DNA of 64,000 nucleotides from Alcaligenaceae bacterium (lineage in GTDB: Bacteria > Pseudomonadota > Gammaproteobacteria > Burkholderiales > Burkholderiaceae_B): NCBI GenBank assembly GCA_013416445.1, contig JACCER010000005.1, positions 1-64,000 of the forward strand, read 5' to 3'. The notes beneath the pieces are model-generated. The model was not told the origin of the DNA. It did no database searches and saw only the letters and a program-made list of their open reading frames with translations. Position 1 is the first letter of the stretch. The number at the start of each line of letters is the position of its first letter. Of this stretch, positions 46,879 to 56,765 are shown piece after piece. Position numbers and translations under genes: made by a program.

Positions 46879-47934
46879 TTACATGGGCTTGAAGTCCAGG
46901 GCTCTTACCATTTCCTGATAACGCTTGACCTGATCTGCCTGATAGGCATCAGCTTCTTCTTGGCTGATGGGACGCATAACGTTACGCCCTTCTGCTTCCA
47001 GGCGTTCGCGTAAGTCAGGCTGTTCCAGGGCATAACCCACAGCATCGTGCAGTTGCTTCAAGATGGGCTCAGGCGTTTCTTTGCGCACATAGTAGCCGCC
47101 GCTGATGATGTATTCGAAATCTGGCAGCAATTTGCTGCTTGAAATACGCGGAAGATGCTGCAAGGGCTTGGGTAATGTATTGGAAAAAGTAGTAACGATC
47201 TTGATGCGACCTTGCTTGACCAAACCTTCTATACTGGTCTGGTAACCCAAGATGGCAAAATCAATCTGCCCTCCGACCAGATCCTGCAGGGCTGGCGTCG
47301 AGCCTCGGTAGGGAATATGCAAAAAATTGGCATCAACGCGCTTGGCCATGTATTCAGCCAGAATATGATACAAAGAACCGATACCCACGCTACCGTAAGT
47401 CAAGGGTCGTGCACCGGGTTTGCGCGCTAGTTCAATGAACTCATCAAGCGTGTTTGCCTTCAGGCCCTCACGAGTCAGCAATACTATCGTCGCCTCTGAA
47501 ATGGGCTGAGACAAGCGAAAATCTTCTGACTTGAACTGCGCCGCTGCATTAAGCATGGGTGCCAAAATCACCTCGTTGGCCGAGCCATGCAGCATGGAAT
47601 AGCCATCAGGTGGCGCGTTCAAAACCCGTTTGGCGCCCAGCACACCAGTGCCTCCGCCCACGTTTTCTACTACTACCTGCTGGTCCAGCGCCTTGCTGAT
47701 AGGCCCACTAAATATACGTGCTGAAGCATCGCTTGGCCCACCGGCTGGATAAGGCACCACTAGGGACACCGGTTTCTGCTGGGGGAAAGCTTTAGCTTGC
47801 GCCTGCGCCGATGTGTTGATGCCGGCCAGGCAGAAAGCAGCCATTACAGGCAATGCCACGGCACGGCTAAACTTCGCGCCTAAGGAAAACCTCGCCACCT
47901 CGCGCTTTGAGGATAGTGATACACGTGTACGCAT
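46879..47934 (-). CDS. Bug-family (TctC-like) extracytoplasmic solute receptor
   Basis: 351 residues. A long N-region precedes the signal core (AVALPVMAAFCLAGINTSAQA), then the Bug pattern: VSLVVPYPAGGPSDASARI, VVVENVGGGTGVLGAKRV, and DFAILGYQTSIEGLVKQG. These receptors bind carboxylates and are greatly expanded in Bordetella-like genomes. No tripartite transporter membrane genes are nearby, so this is an orphan receptor. Context (LysR, M20 amidohydrolase) suggests an amino-acid or acyl-amino-acid ligand. Confidence 0.9.
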   Translation of the reverse strand: MRTRVSLSSKREVARFSLGAKFSRAVALPVMAAFCLAGINTSAQAQAKAFPQQKPVSLVVPYPAGGPSDASARIFSGPISKALDQQVVVENVGGGTGVLGAKRVLNAPPDGYSMLHGSANEVILAPMLNAAAQFKSEDFRLSQPISEATIVLLTREGLKANTLDEFIELARKPGARPLTYGSVGIGSLYHILAEYMAKRVDANFLHIPYRGSTPALQDLVGGQIDFAILGYQTSIEGLVKQGRIKIVTTFSNTLPKPLQHLPRISSSKLLPDFEYIISGGYYVRKETPEPILKQLHDAVGYALEQPDLRERLEAEGRNVMRPISQEEADAYQADQVKRYQEMVRALDFKPM

Positions 47935-48042
47935 TTAAAATGCCTCGCTGTAAGTGTCATATAGAAACGGATTGTGCCTCCGTTGACGCTGAGTCTAAGA
48001 TAAAGCACTGGGTGCAACAATGGCATTGGCACACTTAAATCA

Positions 48043-48063
48043 ATGCATTTAATGCATCAATAA
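48043..48063. promoter_or_regulatory. Palindromic motif upstream of the Bug receptor gene
   Basis: ATGCATTTAATGCAT (48043-48057), then CATCAATAA (48055-48063). CATCAATAA recurs at 49310-49318 in the LysR/amidohydrolase intergenic region. A shared LysR-type site is possible. Confidence 0.3.
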
Positions 48064-48117
48064 AACGATGCTGCTCACAAGAGGAATGGCACTTGCTTAA
48101 GCAAAAGGTCGAAGATC

Positions 48118-48260
48118 GCAGGTCGGATTAGCGCAGCGCAATCCGACAAAACGCCCGTGGCAAAAAAAACTGAAACCTATTCGGTGCAAAGATTTACGGC
48201 ACTTGCCGAGACCACTTGGTTCTGATGAGGTTATCCGGTGTGGGTGGTGTCAGCCACTTT
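48118..48260. repeat. REP-like palindrome followed by a decayed left end of the composite repeat
   Basis: 48118-48147 is a clean REP-like element with 8-bp arms GTCGGATT/AATCCGAC. From about 48155 GTGGCAAAAAAAACTGAAAC resembles the blocks at 16655 and 50690 of the composite repeats, and GGTTATCCGGTGTGGGTGG (about 48229-48247) resembles the start of hairpin A. The hairpins themselves are missing. The 338-bp gap 47935-48272 holds no gene. Confidence 0.5.
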
Positions 48261-48272
48261 GGCGGCCAAGGT

Positions 48273-49193
48273 TTATACCTGGGAAAATGCCTTGATTGCA
48301 TGCTTCAGAAAACGATTGGCGGCAGAGGGAAGATGCCGTCCAGCACGGCTAACGACATGAGTACGACTATTATTCAAAATAATATTGGCCAGTGGCAAAG
48401 AAACCAAATCTTTATACTGGGTTTGGGTCCCCTTTAAGACCATCGAACGTGGCGTCAAGATGTAGCCGGCTCCCATTCCGGCAAACCCCAACAATACTCT
48501 GAACGAATTCGTCACCAGCATTTGTGGCAAAATAATGTGTTCATTTAGCTCTGCGGCGCGCAAGTGCTTGCGCGCGCCAAAATCATCTTCGAGCGTTGCT
48601 CCGGCATAAGGCCGCAGATCTGACAAAGTCAATGCACCACGCAGCCGTGTCAGTGGGTGATCTTTGCGCACATGCACACGAAATGGCACCAAACGCGAAT
48701 AATGAGAGCGCAATCGTACATCGTTGGGCGGTTGAAAAATGAAACCAATATGAGCGCGGTCTTCCACTATGCGTGCCACCGCAGCTTCAGTGCCAGCGAC
48801 ATGAATGTTGTAGCTGATATCAGGATACTCACATAAGAACTCTTCCAGCATGGACTCTAGAATCAGGTCGATATAGCCTTCTCCCAGGACCAATTCTATG
48901 TGCCCACGCTGGGCGCTTTGCAAATTATTGACTTCAACTAAAAAGGCATCGTGCAAATCTTGCTGGCGCCGGGCGAACAAGGCCATTAACTGGCCTGCAT
49001 CTGTCGCCACAACCCCACGACCACGCCGTTCGAGCAAAGTCAGCTTGGTTTCTTTTTCCAGCTTGGCAACCGCGCGGCTAACAACGGAAGGGTCCAGATT
49101 CAACACCTCGGCAGCTCCGCGCACACTGCCCGTTTCAATGATTTGCAGCAGGCACATTGCCCGCTTGGGGTCTAATACGTCATTCATGTGCAA
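48273..49193 (-). CDS. LysR-family transcriptional regulator
   Basis: 306 residues. The N-terminal winged helix spans about 10-68 (IIETGSVRGAAEVLNLDPS, then VVSRAVAKLEKETKLTLLER). The effector domain follows (IELVLGEGYIDLILESMLEE, later LGFAGMGAGYILTPRSMV). It lies between the Bug receptor gene and the divergent M20 amidohydrolase gene and probably controls both. Effector unknown. Confidence 0.93.
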   Translation of the reverse strand: MHMNDVLDPKRAMCLLQIIETGSVRGAAEVLNLDPSVVSRAVAKLEKETKLTLLERRGRGVVATDAGQLMALFARRQQDLHDAFLVEVNNLQSAQRGHIELVLGEGYIDLILESMLEEFLCEYPDISYNIHVAGTEAAVARIVEDRAHIGFIFQPPNDVRLRSHYSRLVPFRVHVRKDHPLTRLRGALTLSDLRPYAGATLEDDFGARKHLRAAELNEHIILPQMLVTNSFRVLLGFAGMGAGYILTPRSMVLKGTQTQYKDLVSLPLANIILNNSRTHVVSRAGRHLPSAANRFLKHAIKAFSQV

Positions 49194-49300
49194 CCAGAGC
49201 TCCTTGGTTTAAGATAATTGACACTTGCTTGAGCGAGGGACCTACAAACCCTTTAAGCACGCACCAGTCTATTTAAAACAGCATATCAGCCTAACTGTTG

Positions 49301-49318
49301 TTATTTATACATCAATAA
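49301..49318. promoter_or_regulatory. Candidate LysR-type site in the divergent region
   Basis: TTATTTATACATCAATAA is an interrupted inverted repeat (TTATT...AATAA) with T-N11-A form. Its CATCAATAA half matches the motif upstream of the Bug receptor. Confidence 0.35.
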
Positions 49319-49449
49319 TGGCCATTAGTTGTCATGGATAGATCACAGTCTGGCGCTGACAATACTCACATAAGTAAATAATAGGCAATCAAGCTACACG
49401 TCATTGCGGCCTGAATGCCAGGCTAAGCCCATATTTAAAAGGTAAAAAC

Positions 49450-50643
49450 ATGGACACGACCATCAGCGTGCCTACCAAGCAGGCTTCTCCTGTCGGCACC
49501 GAACTGATTGCGCGCATGCAGTCATGGCGCCACGACATTCACGCCCATCCGGAAACGGCGTTTGCAGAGGCTCGCACTTCTGCGCTGGTTGCGCAAGCCT
49601 TGAAAAACATGGGGCTCGAAGTACATACAGGCTTGGCCAAGACCGGTGTCGTGGCCACTTTAAAGCGTGGCGCAGGGCCAACCATAGGCCTGCGCGCTGA
49701 TCTGGATGGGCTGGATATCCATGAGCTAAGCCAGGTTCCCCACCAATCGACAATCCCAGGAAAAATGCATGGCTGCGGCCACGACGGTCATACTGCCATG
49801 CTTTTAGGCGCGGCCCAGTATCTTTCGCAAAACCACGATTTCAGCGGTACGGTGCATTTCATTTTCCAGCCTGCCGAAGAAAACGAGGGCGGCGGCCGCG
49901 TGATGATAGAAGAAGGCTTATTCGAGCTGTTTCCTTGTGACGCGGTCTTTGGGCTGCACAACGCACCCAGCCTGCCTCTGGGCACGATATCGACCCGGGT
50001 GGGCACAATTATGTCCAGCTTCGATACTTTTGAGCTCACCCTGACAGGCAAAGGTTCCCATGCCGCCCAGCCCGAGGCCGGAGTAGACCCGATAGTCATG
50101 TCGGGTCAGTTGATCCAGGCCCTGCAAACGATAGTCAGCCGCAATGTCAGTGCTATAGATTCTCTGATCATCAGCATTACTCAGATACATGGTGGCGACA
50201 CCTGGAACGTGATTCCTGAAAAGGTTGTGTTGCGTGGCACCTGCCGTACTTTCTTGCGCACCACTCGCGACAAGGCGCTGTCGCGCATACAAAAGGTGTG
50301 CGAGGGCGTGGCGCTGGCATGTGGGGGTAGCATTGATGTACAGTTTTTCCCTGGCTATCCTGCCTGCGTGAATAGCCAACTGGAAACCGAACAAGCAGCC
50401 CATGCCGCGCGCCTGGTGGTTGGCGCAGACCGTGTCGATGCCAATTGCACGCCCCGCACGGGTTCAGAAGATTTTGCTTATATGCTGGAAAAATGTCCAG
50501 GCGCCTATGTGCTCCTTGGTGCTGCGCGTCCGGAAAATAATCCTCCGCTGCATAACCCGTATTTCGATTTCAATGATGATGTGCTGGCATTGGGGGCCGA
50601 GTACTGGATTACCTTGGTAAAGAGCTTGTGCGTTAAAGGTTGA
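49450..50643 (+). CDS. M20-family amidohydrolase (hippurate hydrolase/N-acyl amino acid amidohydrolase)
   Basis: 397 residues. The metal-binding signature MHGCGHDGHTAMLLGA lies near residue 105; EENEGGGRVMIEEG near 140 and GSEDFAYMLEKCPGAY near 340 complete the site. A lid domain (SSFDTFELTLTGKGSHAAQP) sits in between. It cleaves N-acyl amino acids such as hippurate; the exact substrate is not predictable. AAAAGG precedes the ATG. It is divergent from the LysR gene. Confidence 0.92.
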   Translation: MDTTISVPTKQASPVGTELIARMQSWRHDIHAHPETAFAEARTSALVAQALKNMGLEVHTGLAKTGVVATLKRGAGPTIGLRADLDGLDIHELSQVPHQSTIPGKMHGCGHDGHTAMLLGAAQYLSQNHDFSGTVHFIFQPAEENEGGGRVMIEEGLFELFPCDAVFGLHNAPSLPLGTISTRVGTIMSSFDTFELTLTGKGSHAAQPEAGVDPIVMSGQLIQALQTIVSRNVSAIDSLIISITQIHGGDTWNVIPEKVVLRGTCRTFLRTTRDKALSRIQKVCEGVALACGGSIDVQFFPGYPACVNSQLETEQAAHAARLVVGADRVDANCTPRTGSEDFAYMLEKCPGAYVLLGAARPENNPPLHNPYFDFNDDVLALGAEYWITLVKSLCVKG

Positions 50644-50650
50644 TTTTCAA

Positions 50651-51355
50651 GTCGGATTTGCGCAGTCATTTGATATCGCTCCTGTGGCAAAAATGGCTGG
50701 AACATATAAGGTTCGATTAGTTCTGATGACGTTGTCGGTTTCTTGTGACGTTGTCGGTTTCTTGTGACGTTGTCGGTTTCTTGTGACGTTGTCGGTTTCT
50801 TGTGACGTTGTCTGGCATTTAGTGATGCTGTCCGGTTTTTATGACGTTGTCCGGGGTGGGTGAAGCTCAGTGCGGCACGGCGTGCTTGTTTCCGCGTCTG
50901 CCTCGTACAGCCGGGCGTCGGCCGAACTCGCTGCGCTCAAACAACGGCCGACGACACCCCCCGGCTTCCCTTCGTCAGCACGCGGCGCACGCCTACCGCC
51001 GCACTGAGCTTCACCCACCCCAGACAACTGCATAACAGAAAATTGGCCGGCCTGATGGCCTAGTGGCCTGAGTAGCTGGTTTTATTGGCACTGCTGGTTA
51101 GTGAGGAGTAGGCTAGTCCAAACCTCGTTGATGCAAAAAGTCGGGTGTGTCGGGGGCTGTGCAGGCGCCTTGCGCAAGCCGTTACGGTCAGCGCCATCGA
51201 GGAGGCAAGGCCGCGGCTGTCTGAGCCCGGCGCTTGTCGGACCACTGGTCCGACCGGGCGAGTTCCGCGGACGCCTCGATGGCGCTGACCGTAACGGGAA
51301 CCCCGTCAGGGGCGCAGCGCGTGAAGCCGAAACAGCCCCCGACACACCCGACTTT
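50651..51355. repeat. Composite long hairpin repeat, copy 2
   Basis: Same order as copy 1: a REP-like start (GTCGGATTTGCGCAGTC), TGTGGCAAAAATGGCTGGA, 19-bp direct repeats (50727-50802), hairpin A with 31-bp arms (50846-50876 and 50998-51028, one mismatch), and hairpin B with perfect 24-bp outer arms (51137-51160 and 51332-51355), perfect 23-bp inner arms (51180-51202 and 51274-51296) and a central palindrome at 51237-51253. It fills the 782-bp gap between the amidohydrolase and SDR genes. No credible coding region. Confidence 0.9.
50727..50802 (+). repeat. Four perfect 19-bp tandem repeats
   Basis: TGACGTTGTCGGTTTCTTG repeats at 50727, 50746, 50765 and 50784, with degenerate continuations TGACGTTGTCTGG (50803) and ATGACGTTGTCCGG (50841). 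The units have no spacers, so this is not a CRISPR array. Confidence 0.95.
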
Positions 51356-51425
51356 CACCAGAACAAAAAAACACACATTATTTTTGAGGCAATAGCTGTC
51401 TGTTCGCCCTACTTCGACCTACGAT

Positions 51426-52184
51426 CTAAGAAGAAATACGGGGCTTACGTTTGCGGGTGGCAGCGAAATGATCGTAGAGGCGATCAGGCACGATGCGCAG
51501 CAGCTTGGCTACCCACCCCATTTGCCAGGGAATCACTTTGTACGAAACCCCCGCCCCTATTGCTTGAACCGCCTGCTCGGCAAAACGGTCTACCGGCATA
51601 AGAAAAGGCATTTTGTAGGGATTGTGCGCCGTCATGGGTGTGGCGATGAAGCCCGGCGCCAGGGTCACTACCCGTACGCCGGATGCTGCCAGTTCCACTC
51701 GCAAGCTTTCACAATACGCCCTGACTGCCGCCTTGGATGCGCTGTACGCCCCTGCCCCCGGCAGGCCCCGCACCGCGGCCACACTGGCGATACCCACCAG
51801 ACGCCCTTGCCCGCGCTGTTTCATGGAAGCAATAAAGGGTTCGAATGTCGCAACGGTAGCGTTCAGGTTGGTGGCGATGATGGCTTCGAATACCGCATAA
51901 TCGTCGGGTTCTTCAGTGAGCGTGCCAGCGCTGATACCCGCGCTGGCTATCACTGCATCAACGGGCCCTTGCATAAGAAAATCAGCCGCGGCGGCATGCA
52001 AGGCGCTGCGGTCACGGACATCGAGCACATATACCTTGTGCTGGCCAGGCAAGCTGGCTTGCAAGGTCAGCAAGGCATCGCGGCGACGCCCCACTAGACC
52101 CAGACTGGCGCCTTGACGCGCATAAAACGAAGCGAGCGCGGCGCCTATGCCGCTGCTCGCTCCGGTAATGAACACGCGTTTCAT
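51426..52184 (-). CDS. Short-chain dehydrogenase/reductase
   Basis: 252 residues, classical SDR. The cofactor loop is FITGASSGIGAALA near residue 5, NAG-equivalent ASAG near 85, and catalytic Ser...Tyr-x3-Lys: IASVAAVRGLPGAGAYSASKAA near 135-157 (given as IASVAAV and AYSASKAA). R34-R35 after the second strand suggests NADP preference. Substrate unknown. It follows carB by 13 bp in the same direction, so it may be carried on the carAB message. Confidence 0.88.
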   Translation of the reverse strand: MKRVFITGASSGIGAALASFYARQGASLGLVGRRRDALLTLQASLPGQHKVYVLDVRDRSALHAAAADFLMQGPVDAVIASAGISAGTLTEEPDDYAVFEAIIATNLNATVATFEPFIASMKQRGQGRLVGIASVAAVRGLPGAGAYSASKAAVRAYCESLRVELAASGVRVVTLAPGFIATPMTAHNPYKMPFLMPVDRFAEQAVQAIGAGVSYKVIPWQMGWVAKLLRIVPDRLYDHFAATRKRKPRISS

Positions 52185-52197
52185 GAACGCCTATTCA

Positions 52198-55100
52198 TTA
52201 TTGCTTGGGCAAGCCGGCATGCAGGTCTTGCAAGGAATATACCTTCAGGCCGCCGCCCTGACGCAAGTATTGCAAGCCTTCCACCGCCGCGCATGCGCCA
52301 GCTATTGTCGTAAAGAAGGTAACCCGCGCAGCCAGCGAATTAATTCGTATGGTGCGTGAATCAGCTATGGCGTTGCGCCGCTCTTCGACCGTATTGATGA
52401 CCATGGCGATTTCGCCGTTTTTAATCATATCGACGATGTGCGGGCGCCCTTCAGTTACCTTGTTGACCACTTGTACGTTCAGGCCGGCGGCTGTAATGGC
52501 GCCAGCTGTGCCGCGTGTGGCAACAATGTTGAAGCCCAGGGTAATAAGGCCGCGCGCGACTTCGACTGCGCGTGGCTTGTCTTGGTCGCGCACGCTGATA
52601 AAGGCAGTGCCTGATTCTGGCAACAATACGCTGGCAGCCAATTGCGATTTGACAAAGGCTTCGCCAAAGCTTTCGCCCACGCCCATGACTTCGCCTGTAG
52701 ACTTCATTTCAGGACCGAGTATGGTGTCTACACCGGGAAACTTGACGAAGGGGAATACCGCTTCTTTCACCGAAAAATACGTAGGCACGATTTCTTTGTG
52801 CACGCCTTGCTGTGCCAGGGTCTTGCCCGCCATGGCGCGCGCGGCGATCTTGGCCAGTTGCAAGCCAGTGGCCTTGGATACATACGGCACTGTGCGTGAA
52901 GCGCGTGGATTGACTTCAAGTACGTAGACGTCGCCATCTTGAATAGCGAACTGCACGTTCATCAGACCCTTGACGTTCAGGGCACGAGCCATGAGCGCAG
53001 TCTGACGCTTGATTTCGGCAATGGCTTCAGCCGACAAGGAATAAGGCGGCAGACTGCAGGCCGAGTCGCCCGAGTGTACGCCGGCCTGCTCGATATGTTC
53101 CATGACACCGCCGATGAACACGGTCTCGCCGTCGGCGATGCAATCGACGTCGACCTCGGTGGCGTTGTTCAGGAAGTGATCCAGCAATACCGGGGAATCG
53201 TTGCTGACCTTCACTGCTTCGCGCATATAGCGTTCAAGGTCTTGTTGTTCGTGCACGATTTCCATGGCTCGGCCGCCCAGCACGTAGCTGGGGCGAACGA
53301 CCAGCGGGTAGCCGATTTCAGCGGCATGTGCCAGCGCTTCGCCCTCGGTACGCGCAGTACGGTTGGGCGGCTGGCGCAGACCCAGCTTGTTCAAGAGCTT
53401 CTGGAAGCGCTCGCGGTCTTCGGCCACGTCTATGGATTCGGGGCTGGTGCCTATGATAGGCACGCCATTGGCTTCGAGGGCGCGCGCAAGCTTCAGCGGA
53501 GTTTGGCCACCGTATTGCACAATAACGCCAACCGGCTTTTCTTTGTGGACGATTTCCAGCACGTCTTCGAGCGTGACAGGCTCGAAATACAGACGGTCGG
53601 AAGTGTCGTAGTCGGTGGAAACCGTTTCTGGGTTGCAGTTGACCATGATGGTTTCATAGCCATCTTCGCGTAGAGCCAGCGACGCGTGCACGCAGCAGTA
53701 GTCGAATTCTATGCCCTGGCCGATACGGTTAGGGCCACCACCCAAGACGATGATTTTCTTGCGGTCGGTGGGCAGCGCTTCGCACTCGTCTTCGTATGTG
53801 GAATACATATACGCAGTAGTGGTGGGAAATTCAGCTGCGCAAGTATCGACACGCTTGTAAACCGGGCGCACGCCCAGCTGATGGCGCAATTTGCGCACTT
53901 CGGTTTCTGAGGTATCGAGCAGGAAAGCCAGGCGGCGGTCGGAAAAGCCGCGGCGCTTGAGTTCCCAGACAGTGTCGTAATCGAGGTCGGCCAGCGTTTT
54001 TTGCTCGAGCGCGAGTTCGATATCGACGATTTCTTTGATTTGCGCCAGGAACCAGGGATCGATACGCGTAAGACCTTGCACTTCTTCCAGGGTAAAGCCC
54101 TGGGCGAAGGCATCACCCACGTACCAGATGCGTTCGGGACCAGGTTCGCCCAATTCGACTTGCAGCTTTTCGCGGTCGGTGGTTTTTTGGTTTAACCCGT
54201 CTACGCCGACCTCTAGGCCACGCAGTGCTTTCTGGAAGGATTCCTGGAAAGTGCGTCCTATGGCCATGACTTCGCCCACGGACTTCATTTGCGTGGTCAG
54301 GCGGGAATCGGCGGCCGGGAATTTTTCGAAGGCGAAACGCGGCACCTTGGTAACCACGTAGTCAATGGCGGGCTCGAAAGATGCGGGCGTAGCGCCATCG
54401 GTGATTTCGTTTTTGAGTTCGTCGAGTGTATAGCCGACTGCCAGGCGCGCAGCCACCTTGGCAATGGGGAAGCCAGTAGCCTTGGACGCCAGCGCTGATG
54501 AGCGCGACACGCGCGGGTTCATTTCGATGACGATCAGACGACCATTGTCGGGGTTGACCGCAAACTGCACGTTGGAACCGCCGGTGTCGACGCCGATTTC
54601 GCGCAAAACCGCGATAGAGGCGTCGCGCATGACCTGATATTCTTTGTCGGTCAGGGTTTGGGCTGGCGCTACCGTGATGGAGTCACCCGTGTGCACGCCC
54701 ATGGGGTCGAGGTTTTCGATGGAGCAGACAATAATGCAGTTGTCGGCGCAGTCGCGCACGACTTCCATCTCGAATTCTTTCCAGCCCAGCAAGGACTCTT
54801 CAATTAATAATTCGTTGGTGGGCGAGGCTTCGAGACCGCGCCGGCAAATGCTTTCGAATTCTTCGCTGTTGTAGGCAATACCCCCGCCCGAGCCACCCAT
54901 GGTGAAGCTGGGGCGTATGACCACCGGGAAGCCGGATACATTGGCTTCTTTGGCAATGCGGCGCTGGACTTCCCAGGCCTCTTCCATGCTGTTGGCAACG
55001 CCGGACTTGGCCGATTCAAGGCCGATTTTAGTCATGGCTTGCTTGAATTTCTGGCGATCTTCGGCCTTGTCGATGGCGTGTGCGTTGGCGCCGATAAGCT

Positions 55101-55440
55101 CTACGCCATGCTTGGCAAGCACGCCATGACGCTCAAGATCGAGCGCGCAATTCAGTGCTGTCTGGCCGCCCATGGTGGGCAGCAAGGCATCGGGCTTTTC
55201 AATTTCGATGATTTTTTCGACCGCTTCCCAGGTAATGGGCTCGATGTAGGTGACATCGGCCGTTTCCGGGTCGGTCATGATGGTGGCGGGATTGCTATTG
55301 ACCAATATGGTGCGATAGCCTTCGGCTTTGAGCGCCTTGCAGGCCTGCGCGCCGGAATAGTCGAATTCGCAAGCCTGACCAATAATGATCGGGCCGGCGC
55401 CAATGATAAGTATGCTTTTTAGATCTAAACGCTTAGGCAT
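52198..55440 (-). CDS. carB: Carbamoyl-phosphate synthase large subunit
   Basis: 1080 residues with the internal duplication of CarB. The carboxyphosphate half opens [20 protein letters not shown]; the carbamoyl-phosphate half opens [20 protein letters not shown] near residue 565. ATP-grasp motifs [13 protein letters not shown] and [10 protein letters not shown] lie in each half. The C-terminal allosteric domain ends with [11 protein letters not shown]. It makes carbamoyl phosphate for arginine and pyrimidines. carA lies 9 bp upstream. Confidence 0.98.
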   Translation of the reverse strand: MPKRLDLKSILIIGAGPIIIGQACEFDYSGAQACKALKAEGYRTILVNSNPATIMTDPETADVTYIEPITWEAVEKIIEIEKPDALLPTMGGQTALNCALDLERHGVLAKHGVELIGANAHAIDKAEDRQKFKQAMTKIGLESAKSGVANSMEEAWEVQRRIAKEANVSGFPVVIRPSFTMGGSGGGIAYNSEEFESICRRGLEASPTNELLIEESLLGWKEFEMEVVRDCADNCIIVCSIENLDPMGVHTGDSITVAPAQTLTDKEYQVMRDASIAVLREIGVDTGGSNVQFAVNPDNGRLIVIEMNPRVSRSSALASKATGFPIAKVAARLAVGYTLDELKNEITDGATPASFEPAIDYVVTKVPRFAFEKFPAADSRLTTQMKSVGEVMAIGRTFQESFQKALRGLEVGVDGLNQKTTDREKLQVELGEPGPERIWYVGDAFAQGFTLEEVQGLTRIDPWFLAQIKEIVDIELALEQKTLADLDYDTVWELKRRGFSDRRLAFLLDTSETEVRKLRHQLGVRPVYKRVDTCAAEFPTTTAYMYSTYEDECEALPTDRKKIIVLGGGPNRIGQGIEFDYCCVHASLALREDGYETIMVNCNPETVSTDYDTSDRLYFEPVTLEDVLEIVHKEKPVGVIVQYGGQTPLKLARALEANGVPIIGTSPESIDVAEDRERFQKLLNKLGLRQPPNRTARTEGEALAHAAEIGYPLVVRPSYVLGGRAMEIVHEQQDLERYMREAVKVSNDSPVLLDHFLNNATEVDVDCIADGETVFIGGVMEHIEQAGVHSGDSACSLPPYSLSAEAIAEIKRQTALMARALNVKGLMNVQFAIQDGDVYVLEVNPRASRTVPYVSKATGLQLAKIAARAMAGKTLAQQGVHKEIVPTYFSVKEAVFPFVKFPGVDTILGPEMKSTGEVMGVGESFGEAFVKSQLAASVLLPESGTAFISVRDQDKPRAVEVARGLITLGFNIVATRGTAGAITAAGLNVQVVNKVTEGRPHIVDMIKNGEIAMVINTVEERRNAIADSRTIRINSLAARVTFFTTIAGACAAVEGLQYLRQGGGLKVYSLQDLHAGLPKQ

Positions 55441-55449
55441 GATTCTGAA

Positions 55450-56601
55450 TTATTTTTCGGCCATGAGGCTGATGAATTTGTCGAATAGCACCACGATATC
55501 GTGTGGGCCGGGACTGGCTTCGGGGTGGCCCTGGAAGCAAAACACAGGGCTGTCGGTGAGTTCGAACCCTTGCAGCGAGCCGTCGAACAGAGACACGTGC
55601 GTGACCCGCACATTAGCCGGCAGGCTATCGGCATCGACAGTGAAACCGTGATTCTGGCTGGTAATGAACACCCTGCCTGTATCCAGTTCGTGCACCGGAT
55701 GATTGGCGCCATGATGGCCGGTTTTCATTTTGACGGTTTTTGCACCTAGCCCCAGGCCCATGATTTGCTGGCCCAGGCAAATACCGAATAAAGGTATTTT
55801 TTTATCGAGTGCAGCCTTGAAGGCGTCGATAGCGTAATCGCAAGGCCCGGGGTCGCCGGGGCCATTGGACAGGAAAATACCATCGGGATTCAGGTCGAGC
55901 ACAGCCTGAACCGGCGTTTGTGCCGGCACCAAGGTAATGCGGCAACCACGATCAGCCAGCAAACGCAAGATATTGGTTTTGATGCCATAGTCGTAGGCGA
56001 CTACGTGATACAGACTGTTTTCAGGCTGAGTAAACCCCTGGCCCAATTGCCAGGTGCCTTCCAGCCATTTTTCTGTGGTTTTGGTGGATACGACCTTGGC
56101 GAGGTCTTGGCCCGACATGCCGGGAAAGCCCTTGGCCAGTTCTATGGCGCGCTCGACGTCGTCGCCCACCAGTATGCAGGCGCCCTGAGCCCCGCCATCG
56201 CGCAATATACGCGTGAGCTTGCGGGTGTCGACGCCGGAAATGGCAACAATGCCTTCGGCCTTGAGGTAATCAGGCAAGGACTGGGTAGCCCGATAATTGG
56301 AAACGCGCAAAGAGCAGTCGCGTATCACCAGGCCCGCCGCATGAATGCGGTCGGATTCGACGTCTTCTGGATTGACGCCCGTATTGCCGATATGTGGATA
56401 CGTTAAAGTAACAATCTGCCCGCTATAGCTGGGATCGGTCAGGATTTCCTGATAGCCGGTCATGGCAGTATTGAAGACGACTTCGGCGACGCAATAACCA
56501 TCGGCGCCGATAGAGACACCCTTGAAGATGGTACCGTCTGCCAAAGCAAGAATTGCAGAAGGAGACCCGTTGGCTCCCTCAGGAAAGAGTGACGGCAGCA
56601 C
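55450..56601 (-). CDS. carA: Carbamoyl-phosphate synthase small (glutaminase) subunit
   Basis: 383 residues from a GTG at 56601, with CGGGG 6 bases upstream and LPSLFPEG as the first residues, as I recall in Bordetella-like CarA. A TTG at 56625 would add 8 residues. The N-terminal domain has [20 protein letters not shown]. The class I glutaminase has nucleophile Cys in [13 protein letters not shown] and His in [13 protein letters not shown]. It supplies ammonia to CarB. Promoter recognised at 56641-56668. Confidence 0.95.
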   Translation of the reverse strand: MLPSLFPEGANGSPSAILALADGTIFKGVSIGADGYCVAEVVFNTAMTGYQEILTDPSYSGQIVTLTYPHIGNTGVNPEDVESDRIHAAGLVIRDCSLRVSNYRATQSLPDYLKAEGIVAISGVDTRKLTRILRDGGAQGACILVGDDVERAIELAKGFPGMSGQDLAKVVSTKTTEKWLEGTWQLGQGFTQPENSLYHVVAYDYGIKTNILRLLADRGCRITLVPAQTPVQAVLDLNPDGIFLSNGPGDPGPCDYAIDAFKAALDKKIPLFGICLGQQIMGLGLGAKTVKMKTGHHGANHPVHELDTGRVFITSQNHGFTVDADSLPANVRVTHVSLFDGSLQGFELTDSPVFCFQGHPEASPGPHDIVVLFDKFISLMAEK

Positions 56602-56640
56602 TGTAAACCCCGGTTGAAAAGTCAATAATTAAACCTTCCG

Positions 56641-56668
56641 ATTATACCTTGAGACGAGGCGTCTCCAA
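56641..56668 (-). promoter_or_regulatory. carAB promoter with palindromic operator candidate
   Basis: On the minus strand TTGGAG (-35, 56668-56663), a 16-bp spacer, and a consensus TATAAT (-10, 56646-56641). The spacer and -35 edge hold GAGACGCCTCGTCTC, a perfect 6-bp inverted repeat (56651-56665), well placed for a repressor. The predicted leader is about 33 nt. Confidence 0.65.
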
Positions 56669-56765
56669 AGATGCAAGTGTAAAAACTGTTCTTTAGCCTG
56701 TGCCAAGGCCAAAAATAGTCTACATTATCAGACACTTTCCCGTATGCCTAACCTGTGTGAATCTT

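Noticed and set aside
50727-50802. CRISPR array
   Set aside because: The 19-bp units are directly adjacent with no spacers, and no cas genes are present.
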